Source: CAG-791 sp963655255 (GTDB taxonomy: Bacteria; Bacillota; Clostridia; Lachnospirales; Lachnospiraceae). From it: a DNA stretch of 64,000 bases. Made by a program: the position numbers and the translations under genes. The stretch is taken from positions 1 to 64,000 of the forward strand of contig CAVKEB010000001.1 in NCBI GenBank assembly GCA_963655255.1, written 5' to 3'. Each line of letters starts with the position of its first letter. Position 1 is the stretch's first letter. Shown in pieces: positions 25,539-33,112 of the stretch. The notes under the pieces were generated by a model. The model was not told the DNA's origin. It saw only the letters and a list, made by a program, of their open reading frames with translations, and searched no databases.

Positions 25539-27440
25539 TTAAGCCCCGATTTTGTTGCCCGTGTACAGCTGATAATATCTTCCCTTTTCCTCAATCAGCT
25601 GCTCGTGTGTTCCCCGCTCAATGATCCGTCCCTGCTCGAGCACCATAATGCAGTCGCTGTTGCGGACGGTGGAGAGCCGGTGCGCGATCACGAAGGTCGT
25701 CCTCCCCTTCATCAGGGCATCCATGCCCTTCTGTACCAGACTCTCGGTTCTGGTATCAATCGAGGAAGTCGCCTCGTCCAGAATCAGGGCCGGCGGATCC
25801 GCCACGGCCGCTCTGGCAATGGCAAGGAGCTGACGCTGACCCTGCGAGAGATTCGCGCCGTCATTGCGCAGCATCGTGTCATATCCGTTCGGAAGACGCC
25901 GGATGAAGCCGTCCGCATTCGCAAGCCTTGCTGCCTCCCTGCACTCCTCATCGGTTGCATCCAGGCGTCCGTAACGGATGTTGTCCATCACGGTTCCGGT
26001 GAACAGGTGCGTGTCCTGCAGCACCATGCCGAGCGAATGGCGAAGGTCCGCCTTCTTAATCTTGTCAATGTTGATGTCGTCATACCGGATCTTGCCGTCC
26101 TGAATGTCGTAGAACCGGTTGATCAGGTTCGTGATGGTCGTCTTGCCTGCACCCGTCGATCCGACAAACGCAATCTTCTGGCCGGGCTCCGCGAACAGAT
26201 TGATGTCATGCAGCACCGTCTTCCCCGGATCATACCCGAAGTCCACGTTCTCCATGGTGATTTTGCCGCGCTGGCGCACATACGTCGTGGTGCCGTCCGC
26301 CTTGTGGTAATGCTTCCACGCCCAGATTCCCGTGCGCTCTTTTGTCTCGGCAAGGCTGCCGTCCGCGTTCTCTCTTGCGCGGACCAGTTCGACATATCCT
26401 TCGTCCTTCTCCGGCTCCTCATCCATCATCCGGAAAACACGCTCCGCACCGGCCAGGGCCGCGATGATGGAATTCATCTGCTGCGCAATCTGTGTGATCG
26501 GCTGCGAGAAATTCTTGTTCAGCGTCAGATAGGAAACCAGCGTTCCGAGCGTCGTGGAGCCAAAGCCCGCGAGCGCCAGAGCCGCGCCGACCACTGCGCA
26601 CAGAACATAGCTGATGTTGCCGAGGTTGCCGTTGACCGGCATCATGATGGAAGCATAGCGGTTTGCAAGGTTTGCGCTGTTCCGCAGCTGACCGTTCAGT
26701 TCGCGGAAGTCCTCCACCGCCTTGTTCTCATGGCAGAACACCTTGACGACCTTCTGGCCGTTCATCATCTCCTCGATGTAGCCGTTTTCCTTACCGAGGT
26801 CCTTCTGCTGCTGGACGAAATAGATTCCGGACTTCTTCGCAAGGCGGCCGGACACGAACATCGTCACCACCACCATCAGCACGCTGATGATTGTCAGCGG
26901 CCAGGACAGAACGATCATCGAAACGAACGTGATGATCAGCGTCACCATGGAGTTGATCGTCTGCGGGATACTCTGGCTGATCAGCTGGCGCAGCGTATCA
27001 ATATCGTTGGTGTAGACCGACATGATGTCGCCGTGCGCATTCTGGTCAAAATAACGGATCGGCAGCGATTCCATGTGGGCGAACAGCTCCTTTCGAAGAT
27101 CGCGGAGCGTTCCCTGTGAAATGACGATCATGACGCGCTGATACGTGTAGGATGCCGCAATGCCGATTCCATAGATCACGGCAAGCTTGGCCAGCGCCGC
27201 GGCAAGAGGGGAGAAATCATGACTCCCGTCCGCGAGCATCGGCAGAATGTAGCCATCGATCAGCGTTTTCTGGAACAGGGTTCCCTGAAGTGTCGCCCAT
27301 GCGGCGATCAGAATACAGACAACGACCAGAAGGAACGGGGCAAGATAGTTCTTCATAACCAGCTTCATCAGCCGCTTGAAGAGCTGCCCCGGATTGTCCA
27401 CCTTCGGGCGGACCTTTGTGTTATTTCTCATACCTGGCAT
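25539..27440 (-). CDS. ABC exporter half-transporter with intact ATPase site motifs
   Basis: 633-aa protein with a six-helix exporter domain (about residues 25-340) and an ATPase domain (about 385-620). Walker A is GSTGAGKTT, signature LSQGQRQ, Walker B ALILDEATS with the catalytic Glu, and the H-loop His is present in IAHRLST. It pairs with the 607-aa half-transporter just upstream, which lacks two of these residues, so together they should form a heterodimer with one degenerate site, like BmrCD or TM287/288. Substrate unknown; multidrug or peptide export is typical. ATG 27440 is served by GAGG from the A repeat module; ATG at 27431 is a possible alternative. Tex follows 16 nt later. Confidence 0.94.
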   Translation of the reverse strand: MPGMRNNTKVRPKVDNPGQLFKRLMKLVMKNYLAPFLLVVVCILIAAWATLQGTLFQKTLIDGYILPMLADGSHDFSPLAAALAKLAVIYGIGIAASYTYQRVMIVISQGTLRDLRKELFAHMESLPIRYFDQNAHGDIMSVYTNDIDTLRQLISQSIPQTINSMVTLIITFVSMIVLSWPLTIISVLMVVVTMFVSGRLAKKSGIYFVQQQKDLGKENGYIEEMMNGQKVVKVFCHENKAVEDFRELNGQLRNSANLANRYASIMMPVNGNLGNISYVLCAVVGAALALAGFGSTTLGTLVSYLTLNKNFSQPITQIAQQMNSIIAALAGAERVFRMMDEEPEKDEGYVELVRARENADGSLAETKERTGIWAWKHYHKADGTTTYVRQRGKITMENVDFGYDPGKTVLHDINLFAEPGQKIAFVGSTGAGKTTITNLINRFYDIQDGKIRYDDINIDKIKKADLRHSLGMVLQDTHLFTGTVMDNIRYGRLDATDEECREAARLANADGFIRRLPNGYDTMLRNDGANLSQGQRQLLAIARAAVADPPALILDEATSSIDTRTESLVQKGMDALMKGRTTFVIAHRLSTVRNSDCIMVLEQGRIIERGTHEQLIEEKGRYYQLYTGNKIGA

Positions 27441-27443
27441 TTT

Positions 27444-27484
27444 TATACCTCACTGAGGCAGCCGGTGCGTCAGCACCGATGCTA
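27444..27484 (-). repeat. A plus C modules between the two ABC genes
   Basis: In gene sense the C hairpin (TAGCATCGGTGCTGACGCACCGGCTGC) runs directly into CCTCAGTGAGG and TATAAAA before ATG 27440. A changed base (CAGTGAGG against CAGCGAGG elsewhere) lies in the loop. A remnant of D (CCGTTTAGAATTTCC) follows on the right. Confidence 0.75.
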
Positions 27485-27526
27485 CCGTTTAGAATTTCCA
27501 TTTCTCCCGCGGCCGGCCTCCGGCAC

Positions 27527-29350
27527 TTACTCCGCGTCCCCGCTCTGCGGCTCGTCAAAATCACCGCCGCCCTGGGTCTGTGACTCATAAATCTCGCGGT
27601 AAATCCGGTTGTTCTTCACCAGATTCTCATGCGTGTCGAACCCGTTGATGGTGCCGTTGTCCAGCACGATAATGCGGTCCGCGTCCTGTACGGAAGAAAT
27701 CCGCTGCGCGATGATCAGCTTCGTGGTGCCCGGAATCTTCGTGGCAAAGGCACCGCGGATCTTCGCATCCGTCGCGGTATCGCAGGCACTCGTGGAATCA
27801 TCCAGAATAAGGATCTTCGGCTTCTTCATCAGAGCTCTTGCAATGCACAGGCGCTGCTTCTGCCCGCCGGAGACATTGGTTCCTCCCTGCGTGATCCTCG
27901 TCTCATATCCGTCCGGCATCCGATCAATGAACTCATCCGCACAGGCAAGTGCGCAGGCCTCCCTGCAGTCCTCCAGCGTCGCGTCCGGATTGCCCCATTT
28001 CAGGTTGTCCATAATCGTCCCGGAGAAAAGGTTGTTGCTCTGCAGTACCACGGAGACGTTGTTGCGGAGAACCTCCAGATCGTACTGTCTCACATCCACA
28101 CCGCCGACCGCGATGCTCCCGTGCGTCACGTCATACAAACGGGAAATCAGGTTCACGAGCGAAGACTTGCCGGAACCCGTCCCGCCGATGATCCCGACGG
28201 TCTCGCCGGAATGAATGTGAAGATTGATGTGATGCAGCGTTCTGTCCTCGCGCTCTTTTGCCGCATCCTGGATGGTAATGACCTCGTTTCCGTTTTTATC
28301 ATAGGAAATATCTCTTCTCTTGTAGGCAAAGTCCACATCGTTAAAATCAATGCTGCCGTCCTTCATCTCCATCACCGGGTTCTCGGGGTTGGAGATGTCC
28401 GGCTTCTCCTCGAGCACCTCGCAGATACGCTGTGCACTGGCCGCCGACATGGTGATCATGACGAAAATCATGGACAGCATCATCAGGCTGAACAGAACCA
28501 TCATGATATAGCTGAACAGAGAAGTCAGCTCTCCGGTCGTCATGGAACCGCCCACGATCTGCCGCGCGCCGAACCAGGAAACGCCAATGATGCAGGCATC
28601 CACAATCAGCGTCATGACCGGCATGTTCATGACAACCAGCTTCTCGGCGCGGACGAACAGTTTATAGAGTTCCTCCACCGCCTTGTTGAACTTCGACTTC
28701 TCGTGGTCCTCCCGGACAAACGCCTTGACCACACGGATGGCCGACACGTTCTCCTGGACACTGGCGTTCAGATCATCGTACTTGCGGAAGGTCGCGCGGA
28801 ATGCGTCAGAGGCCTTTCCGATGATGACGAACAGGAACGCCCCGAGGATCACCAGCGCCCCCAGGAAAATCAGACTGATTTTCGGGCTGATGATCACGCA
28901 CATCACGAGCGCAATGATCATCATGAGAGGCGCGCGGACCGCGATGCGGATGATCATCATGAACGCGTTCTGAAGGTTCGTGACATCGGTGGTCATTCGC
29001 GTGACCAGTCCCGCCGTGGAATACTTGTCAATGTTGGAAAAAGAGAAATTCTGAATGTTCGCATACATGGAATCGCGAAGATTCGCCGCAAAACCGGAAG
29101 AAGCATCCGAAGCGAACACGCCTCCCAGAATTCCGAACAGGAGGCTCGCGAAAGCCATCAGGAGCATGAGCAGACCGTAGTGAAGGATCCGTTCCATGTT
29201 GCCTGCCTGAATTCCCTTGTCAATGAGCGATGCCGTGACGAACGGAATCAGGATTTCCATCAGGACTTCCAGAAGTGTAAAGATCGGCGTCAGAATCGTG
29301 GATTTCTTGTACTGCCGGATCTGACCCGAGAGGACTTGAATGATGTGCAT
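27527..29350 (-). CDS. ABC exporter half-transporter with a degenerate ATPase site
   Basis: 607-aa protein with six membrane helices (about residues 15-330) and an ATPase domain (about 345-590). Walker A GGTGSGKSS and signature VSGGQKQ are intact. The catalytic Glu after Walker B is Asp (LILDDSTSA) and the H-loop His is Gln (IIAQRISS). These two changes are the mark of the non-catalytic side of heterodimeric exporters, so this should partner the 633-aa protein that follows it on the same strand. ATG 29350 has GTGAGG seven bases upstream, and a good promoter lies at 29390-29419. Operon order: this gene, second half-transporter, tex. Confidence 0.94.
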   Translation of the reverse strand: MHIIQVLSGQIRQYKKSTILTPIFTLLEVLMEILIPFVTASLIDKGIQAGNMERILHYGLLMLLMAFASLLFGILGGVFASDASSGFAANLRDSMYANIQNFSFSNIDKYSTAGLVTRMTTDVTNLQNAFMMIIRIAVRAPLMMIIALVMCVIISPKISLIFLGALVILGAFLFVIIGKASDAFRATFRKYDDLNASVQENVSAIRVVKAFVREDHEKSKFNKAVEELYKLFVRAEKLVVMNMPVMTLIVDACIIGVSWFGARQIVGGSMTTGELTSLFSYIMMVLFSLMMLSMIFVMITMSAASAQRICEVLEEKPDISNPENPVMEMKDGSIDFNDVDFAYKRRDISYDKNGNEVITIQDAAKEREDRTLHHINLHIHSGETVGIIGGTGSGKSSLVNLISRLYDVTHGSIAVGGVDVRQYDLEVLRNNVSVVLQSNNLFSGTIMDNLKWGNPDATLEDCREACALACADEFIDRMPDGYETRITQGGTNVSGGQKQRLCIARALMKKPKILILDDSTSACDTATDAKIRGAFATKIPGTTKLIIAQRISSVQDADRIIVLDNGTINGFDTHENLVKNNRIYREIYESQTQGGGDFDEPQSGDAE

Positions 29351-29389
29351 AAAAAAACCTCACTTCCCGTGCAAAATATACGGTTTCCT

Positions 29390-29419
29390 ATTATATAGAA
29401 GGAATCCGCACTTTGCCAA
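29390..29419 (-). promoter_or_regulatory. Promoter of the ABC exporter operon
   Basis: Minus-strand TTGGCA (29414-29419), 18-nt spacer and perfect TATAAT (29390-29395), giving a leader of about 33 nt. It places the start of the ABC/tex operon downstream of the inverted-repeat element at 29459-29611. Confidence 0.75.
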
Positions 29420-29458
29420 CAGGAAGGAGGTCCTAAAAATCGGAAAGTTTTATAAACT

Positions 29459-29611
29459 GTAACTACTCAGCACATGCTGATTTCAAGAGTAAATTGACCG
29501 CTTGCGGGCACATTTACGATTAAAATCAGCATGCGGTCAAGGCGCGAAGCGCCTCTGACCGGCAACATCGAGGATTTCCGTAAGGAAATTCGAGATGTTC
29601 TGAGTAATTAC
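29459..29611. mobile_element. 153-bp MITE-like element with terminal inverted repeats
   Basis: GTAACTACTCAGCACAT (29459-29475) and the reverse complement of 29595-29611 (GTAATTACTCAGAACAT) match at 15 of 17 positions. Inside are an F hairpin (29564-29599), ATGCTGATTT/AAATCAGCAT arms, and GACCGCTTGCGGGC and GGCGCGAAGCGCC palindromes. It holds no open frame. It sits 4 nt after the end of the AhpD-like gene. Its right end is also present near 11690-11750. No clear target duplication was seen. Small size, inverted ends and repetition suggest a MITE or a structured intergenic repeat. Confidence 0.6.
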
Positions 29612-29615
29612 GATA

Positions 29616-30122
29616 TCAGCCCTTCTCCGGCTCCACTTCCATGATGTCGTTGAAGTAGTTGTTCGCGAGCATCATGATTCCCATGGAGGTGATGACGACG
29701 AACTCGCGGTCGCTGTATCTTGCCTGCATCCGGTCCTTGAGCTCGGCCGGAACATGGCGGGGATCATTGGCGAGCGCACGCGCGAACTCCACCAGGAGCT
29801 CCTCGTCCTTCGTGAACGCGAAATTGTTGATGTCAATCCCCTCGGAGGTCAGAAGCTTCTTAAAATAAGTTGTGCAGACAATGCAGTCATTGGCCGCCGA
29901 GATTGCATACTCGTAAATGTCCGCAGCGCGCTTGCCGACAATCGAAGCCAGTTCCTCGTCCACCGCGTAGGAACCAACTTCAATGGCCTGAAAGCAGGGC
30001 ACGCTGTGCAGGAGCGTCAGCTTCTCATTCGTAATGCGGTAGCCTTTTGCCACATGCTCTTCAATCGCCTTTTGTACCTCTACCGGAGCCGTATCCGGAT
30101 CAATCTTGTGAATTCTTGCCAT
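29616..30122 (-). CDS. AhpD-like / carboxymuconolactone decarboxylase family protein
   Basis: 168-aa helical cytosolic protein. The AhpD-type redox pair is in NDCIVCTTYFKK (CxxC, here followed by Thr and Tyr rather than the common His). Such proteins reduce peroxiredoxin partners or act in thiol-based peroxide defence. No peroxiredoxin gene adjoins; the cysteine-forming enzyme and possible cystine-binding protein upstream suggest a sulfur or redox context. The start codon ATG 30122 is served by GAGG in the A repeat module. The stop codon lies 4 nt from the MITE-like element. The exact substrate is unknown. Confidence 0.85.
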   Translation of the reverse strand: MARIHKIDPDTAPVEVQKAIEEHVAKGYRITNEKLTLLHSVPCFQAIEVGSYAVDEELASIVGKRAADIYEYAISAANDCIVCTTYFKKLLTSEGIDINNFAFTKDEELLVEFARALANDPRHVPAELKDRMQARYSDREFVVITSMGIMMLANNYFNDIMEVEPEKG

Positions 30123-30126
30123 CTTA

Positions 30127-30236
30127 TATACCTCGCTGAGGCAAAACCCGCGAAGGCGGTTTTGCCGAATGCGGCAGCCGGTGCATCAGCACCGATGCTG
30201 CTGTTTGAAAGCGACATATCGATGTCACTTTCAAAC
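30127..30236 (-). repeat. Composite element A-E-C-D upstream of the AhpD-like gene
   Basis: In gene sense: D (34 nt, 30203-30236), C (30171-30201), a closed stem GGCAAAACCGC-CTTC-GCGGGTTTTGCC (30140-30166) and A (30127-30142) with GAGG seven bases before the ATG. Compared with 10719-10860 the B hairpin is replaced by a four-base loop, so B behaves as an insertable module. D arms read GTTTGAAAG against GTTTGCAAG in the other copy, with the opposite arm changed to match. Confidence 0.8.
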
Positions 30237-30246
30237 GTCTTCCTCT

Positions 30247-31158
30247 CTACTCAAAAAGTCCCTCGGAGAAATACCGTTCCGCCCGGTCCGGGATGATGAT
30301 CACAAAATTTCCGCGGGCTCCCTTCTCAATCAGCTGCAATGCGCCCGCAAGTCCCGCTCCGCTCGAGGATCCGGCAAAAATGCCTTCCTTTGCCGCGAGA
30401 GTGCGGCAGGCGGCAAACGCATCTTCGTCGCCGATCTTCTCCACGCTGTCTACGAGCGACAGATCCATGGTTCCCGCGACAAAATCATTCCCGATTCCTT
30501 CGATCCGGAAATGTCCCGGCTCGCCTCCGCCAATGATGGAGCCCTTGGGGTCCGCCAGCACCGTGCGGATCTGCGGATTTTGCTCCTTCAGAAATTTTGC
30601 CGTTCCGGAGAAAGTTCCGCCGGATCCGGCTCCCGTCACAAACCAGTCGATCTTCCCGTCCAGCTGGTCGTAAATTTCCGGTCCCAGCGTCTCGTAGTAG
30701 GTCTCCGGATTGTCCGGATTGTCGAACTGATCCACGAAATACGCATCCGGGATTTCCTTCTGCAGTTCCTCGGCCTTCGCCTTCGCTCCGGGAAGTCCTT
30801 CCTCTGCGCTGACCGTCACCACCTCGGCTCCCAGAGCGCGCATGACGATCTGCTTCTCCTTCGAGTAGCAGCAGGGAACGATCAGAATCAGCCGGTAACC
30901 GCGGTTGAGCGCCGCGAAGGCAAGTCCGATACCGGTATTGCCCGCCGTGATCTCGATGATGGTTCCGCCGGGCCCGAGTCTCCCGTCCGCCTCCGCCTTC
31001 CGGATGATATGATCGCCCAGCCGGTCCTTGATGGAACCGCCTGGATTCAGGAGCTCTGCCTTCGCGTAGATGTCCGCTCCCCCAGGAAGCCCCAGATGAG
31101 TCAGATGAATGAGTGGGGTGTGTCCCACCAGCTCATGAATATCTTCCGTCACATGCAT
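30247..31158 (-). CDS. Cysteine synthase / O-acetylserine-type beta-synthase
   Basis: 303-aa PLP enzyme of the beta-replacing family, using O-acetylserine with sulfide or homocysteine. The PLP lysine is in NPGGSIKDR (near residue 43), the phosphate-binding loop is GAGSGGTFSG, and EGIFAGSSSGA is the family tail motif. The substrate loop reads TAGNTG, as I recall for the MccA-type cystathionine beta-synthases, instead of TSGNTG of CysK, so an MccA-like role in methionine-to-cysteine transfer is possible. It follows the binding lipoprotein gene, from which it is separated only by E and B repeat hairpins. ATG 31158 has GAGAG upstream, a weak site. Confidence 0.9.
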   Translation of the reverse strand: MHVTEDIHELVGHTPLIHLTHLGLPGGADIYAKAELLNPGGSIKDRLGDHIIRKAEADGRLGPGGTIIEITAGNTGIGLAFAALNRGYRLILIVPCCYSKEKQIVMRALGAEVVTVSAEEGLPGAKAKAEELQKEIPDAYFVDQFDNPDNPETYYETLGPEIYDQLDGKIDWFVTGAGSGGTFSGTAKFLKEQNPQIRTVLADPKGSIIGGGEPGHFRIEGIGNDFVAGTMDLSLVDSVEKIGDEDAFAACRTLAAKEGIFAGSSSGAGLAGALQLIEKGARGNFVIIIPDRAERYFSEGLFE

Positions 31159-31198
31159 GATTCGTCTCTCAATTCATTTCTTTTTTCGAGTGCCGCGA

Positions 31199-31263
31199 GG
31201 AGAAATCCGCGCAGGCGGTTTCTCCGATGCGGGAGAAATTGCCATCAGGCAATTTCGAGTGCA
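31199..31263 (-). repeat. E and B modules between binding protein and beta-synthase genes
   Basis: B (31232-31263) reads TGCACTCGAA, ATTGCC-TGAT-GGCAAT, TTCTCC in gene sense and directly abuts the stop codon of the binding-protein gene (31264-31266). E (31199-31225) is GGAGAAACCGC-CTGC-GCGG-A-TTTCTCC, with one bulged A at the position seen in the GGCAAAA variant of the stem. A second CACTCGAA follows E. No A module is present here. Confidence 0.75.
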
Positions 31264-32205
31264 TTATTCCTTTGTCACATCCGATCCGAAATATTTCTCC
31301 GACAGCTCCGCCAGCGTTCCGTCCGCCTTCAGCTCCTCAATGGCCTCATTGACCGCCTTTTCAAAGGAAGCGATGTCATCGCCCTTGCGGATCGGGATTG
31401 CCACGTGGCTTGCATCCTCCGTGGTCGCAACAATCTTGATGTTCGCATCCGGCTGCTGGTTCAGATAATCGTAAATCGAAACATCTGCATTCAGGGTCGC
31501 ATCCGCACGTCCGTCAATGACGTTCTGAATGGTGTCATTCAGCGTGGACACGCCTGCTGCGCTCGCGCCATAGCTCTCGGCGAGCTCCATGTAAGTGGAT
31601 CCGATGGAGTTCACGGTCTTCTTGCCCTTCAGGTCGTCGAAGCTCTTGATCTCATCATTGTCCTTGCGGACAACCAGTGCCGTGTGAATGTAGGCATAGG
31701 GTTCCGAGAAGTCATACTTCTGGGAGCGCTCATCGGTCACCTCCACACCGTTGACGACGAGGTCGTAGCGCCCGTCATCCAGGCCTGCGAACAGGGACTC
31801 CCACGGAGCCTCCACGATTTCCACCTTGACGCCCAGCTTCTCGCCGATGGCTCTTGCGGTGTCCGCGTCATAGCCGATGACTTCATTGGAATCCGTGTCA
31901 TGATAGGACCACGGTGCCCAGTCGCCCTCCATCCCGGCAACCAGCGTTCCCTTGTCCAGAATCTGTTTCAGAAGTCCGTCCGCGTTGGAGACATCCACCG
32001 TAGACGCCGCTTCCGCCGTCTCTGCGGAATCTGCCTCGAAAGAAGCCTCCGCGGTATCCGCTTGTGTCTCACCGGCAGCTGCCTCCGTTGTCTCTGCCGC
32101 CGCTTCTGTCGATGCCGCCGCACCGGAATCCGAAGAACCACAACCTGCCAGGAGGGTAAATGCGGCTGCTGCTGCGATAACGGTGCTGATCACTTTCTTT
32201 TTCAT
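31264..32205 (-). CDS. Amino-acid-binding lipoprotein of an ABC importer
   Basis: 313-aa lipoprotein with signal peptide and lipobox LLAGC near residue 21, an Ala/Thr/Glu-rich linker (about 25-75) and a polar-amino-acid type periplasmic-binding fold (GTLVAGMEGDWAPW, IGYDADTARAIGEKLGV, FSEPYAY). No permease or ATPase gene adjoins. The next gene downstream makes cysteine or cystathionine, which suggests cystine or a related sulfur amino acid as ligand; this is inference from position. GGAGGAA precedes ATG 32205. A strong promoter with an overlapping palindrome lies upstream (32284-32346). Confidence 0.92.
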   Translation of the reverse strand: MKKKVISTVIAAAAAFTLLAGCGSSDSGAAASTEAAAETTEAAAGETQADTAEASFEADSAETAEAASTVDVSNADGLLKQILDKGTLVAGMEGDWAPWSYHDTDSNEVIGYDADTARAIGEKLGVKVEIVEAPWESLFAGLDDGRYDLVVNGVEVTDERSQKYDFSEPYAYIHTALVVRKDNDEIKSFDDLKGKKTVNSIGSTYMELAESYGASAAGVSTLNDTIQNVIDGRADATLNADVSIYDYLNQQPDANIKIVATTEDASHVAIPIRKGDDIASFEKAVNEAIEELKADGTLAELSEKYFGSDVTKE

Positions 32206-32283
32206 AATGGTTCCTCCTCTTTTACTCTCTTTACTCTCGTTTCCGGAATTCAGGACATCTGCTGTTCCGTCTCTTTGTTTTGT

Positions 32284-32346
32284 AATTCATACTATCTTTA
32301 TATGAATTATGGTATTTGTTATACTCTGCCTCCCGGAATGTGTCAA
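32284..32346 (-). promoter_or_regulatory. Promoter with overlapping operator-like palindrome
   Basis: Minus-strand TTGACA (32341-32346), 17-nt spacer, TATAAC (32318-32323). Just past the expected start (about 32311) lies AATTCATA (32284-32291), nine bases, TATGAATT (32301-32308). A repressor bound there would block transcription of the binding-protein and beta-synthase genes. The regulator is unknown; a sulfur-responsive repressor would fit. Confidence 0.8.
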
Positions 32347-32436
32347 TAGATTCCTGATTATTTTACCGGAAACTTTTTTCCCCGCAACCCGGATTCGTTT
32401 TTATATTTTTTTAATACTATTTTTGAGCTTCCTTCA

Positions 32437-32464
32437 TTGCAAATAACTTCCTGGAATTTACAAT
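32437..32464 (+). promoter_or_regulatory. Promoter of the zinc-ribbon/DUF5685/J-domain group
   Basis: TTGCAA (32437-32442), 16-nt spacer and TACAAT (32459-32464), giving a leader of about 135 nt before ATG 32605. Confidence 0.55.
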
Positions 32465-32604
32465 GATATCAGTATCTGCTCCATTCCCGGCATATTTCAG
32501 CGCAGATGCCCGTCTGCGGACCGGCCTGCCGTTCTGGTCCGTCTGATCGTCCGGCAGCTGGCCAATGCCGGGCAGTGATTAATTTAACGAAAGAGGTTCT
32601 ATTC

Positions 32605-33081
32605 ATGTTCGATCGTTTCCGCTATAAATTCATGCAGTTCATGCAGGGGCGCTACGGTGCCGACAAATTCGGCCAGTTCCTCTCCGGTGTCATCCTGATC
32701 CTGATCGTTCTGGATCTCATCCTGCGGATGCCGCTTCTGTGGTGGCTCTCTTTGATCCTTCTGATTTACATGTACTTCCGGATGTTCTCGCGCAACATTG
32801 CCAAACGCTACAACGAGAACCGCAGATATCTGGAAATCACGGAGAAGATCCGGAACAGCAGCTTCGGCTGCTGGTTCGGAAACCAGACCCGTTCCCTCTC
32901 CGCCCGCTTCCGGAATTTCATCTGGCGGATGAAGAACAACTCGCAGCAGCGCAGCCAGAACGCGGGCTATCATATTTATAAGTGTCCGCAGTGCGGTCAG
33001 AAGATCCGCATTCCGAAGGGAAAGGGTAAAATCATGGTCCGCTGCCCCAAGTGCGGCAGAGAATTCAAAAAACGCTCCTGA
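32605..33081 (+). CDS. Membrane protein with C-terminal zinc ribbon
   Basis: 158-aa protein. Two hydrophobic helices (about residues 24-62) are followed by a basic stretch and a C-terminal zinc ribbon with two CxxC pairs (YKCPQCGQ and VRCPKCGRE). This is the reverse of the nearby cluster, where the ribbon is N-terminal. ATG 32605 has AGAGG upstream. The gene is followed 31 nt later by a DUF5685 gene and then by a J-domain gene, a grouping I associate with Lachnospiraceae. Function unknown; a role in membrane protein quality control is conceivable from the J-protein. Confidence 0.85.
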   Translation: MFDRFRYKFMQFMQGRYGADKFGQFLSGVILILIVLDLILRMPLLWWLSLILLIYMYFRMFSRNIAKRYNENRRYLEITEKIRNSSFGCWFGNQTRSLSARFRNFIWRMKNNSQQRSQNAGYHIYKCPQCGQKIRIPKGKGKIMVRCPKCGREFKKRS

Positions 33082-33112
33082 GAAGGAATCGTACTCCTGA
33101 GAAGAGGTTGTT

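Larger units (their letters stand above)
32206..32604. other. Divergent promoter region
   Basis: Holds the minus-strand promoter and palindrome of the binding-protein gene (32284-32346), an AT-rich stretch (32395-32425) and the plus-strand promoter of the zinc-ribbon gene (32437-32464). No gene seen. Confidence 0.65.

Noticed and set aside
29459..29611. Insertion sequence with transposase
   Set aside because: The element is 153 bp and non-coding; no transposase gene lies anywhere in the window.
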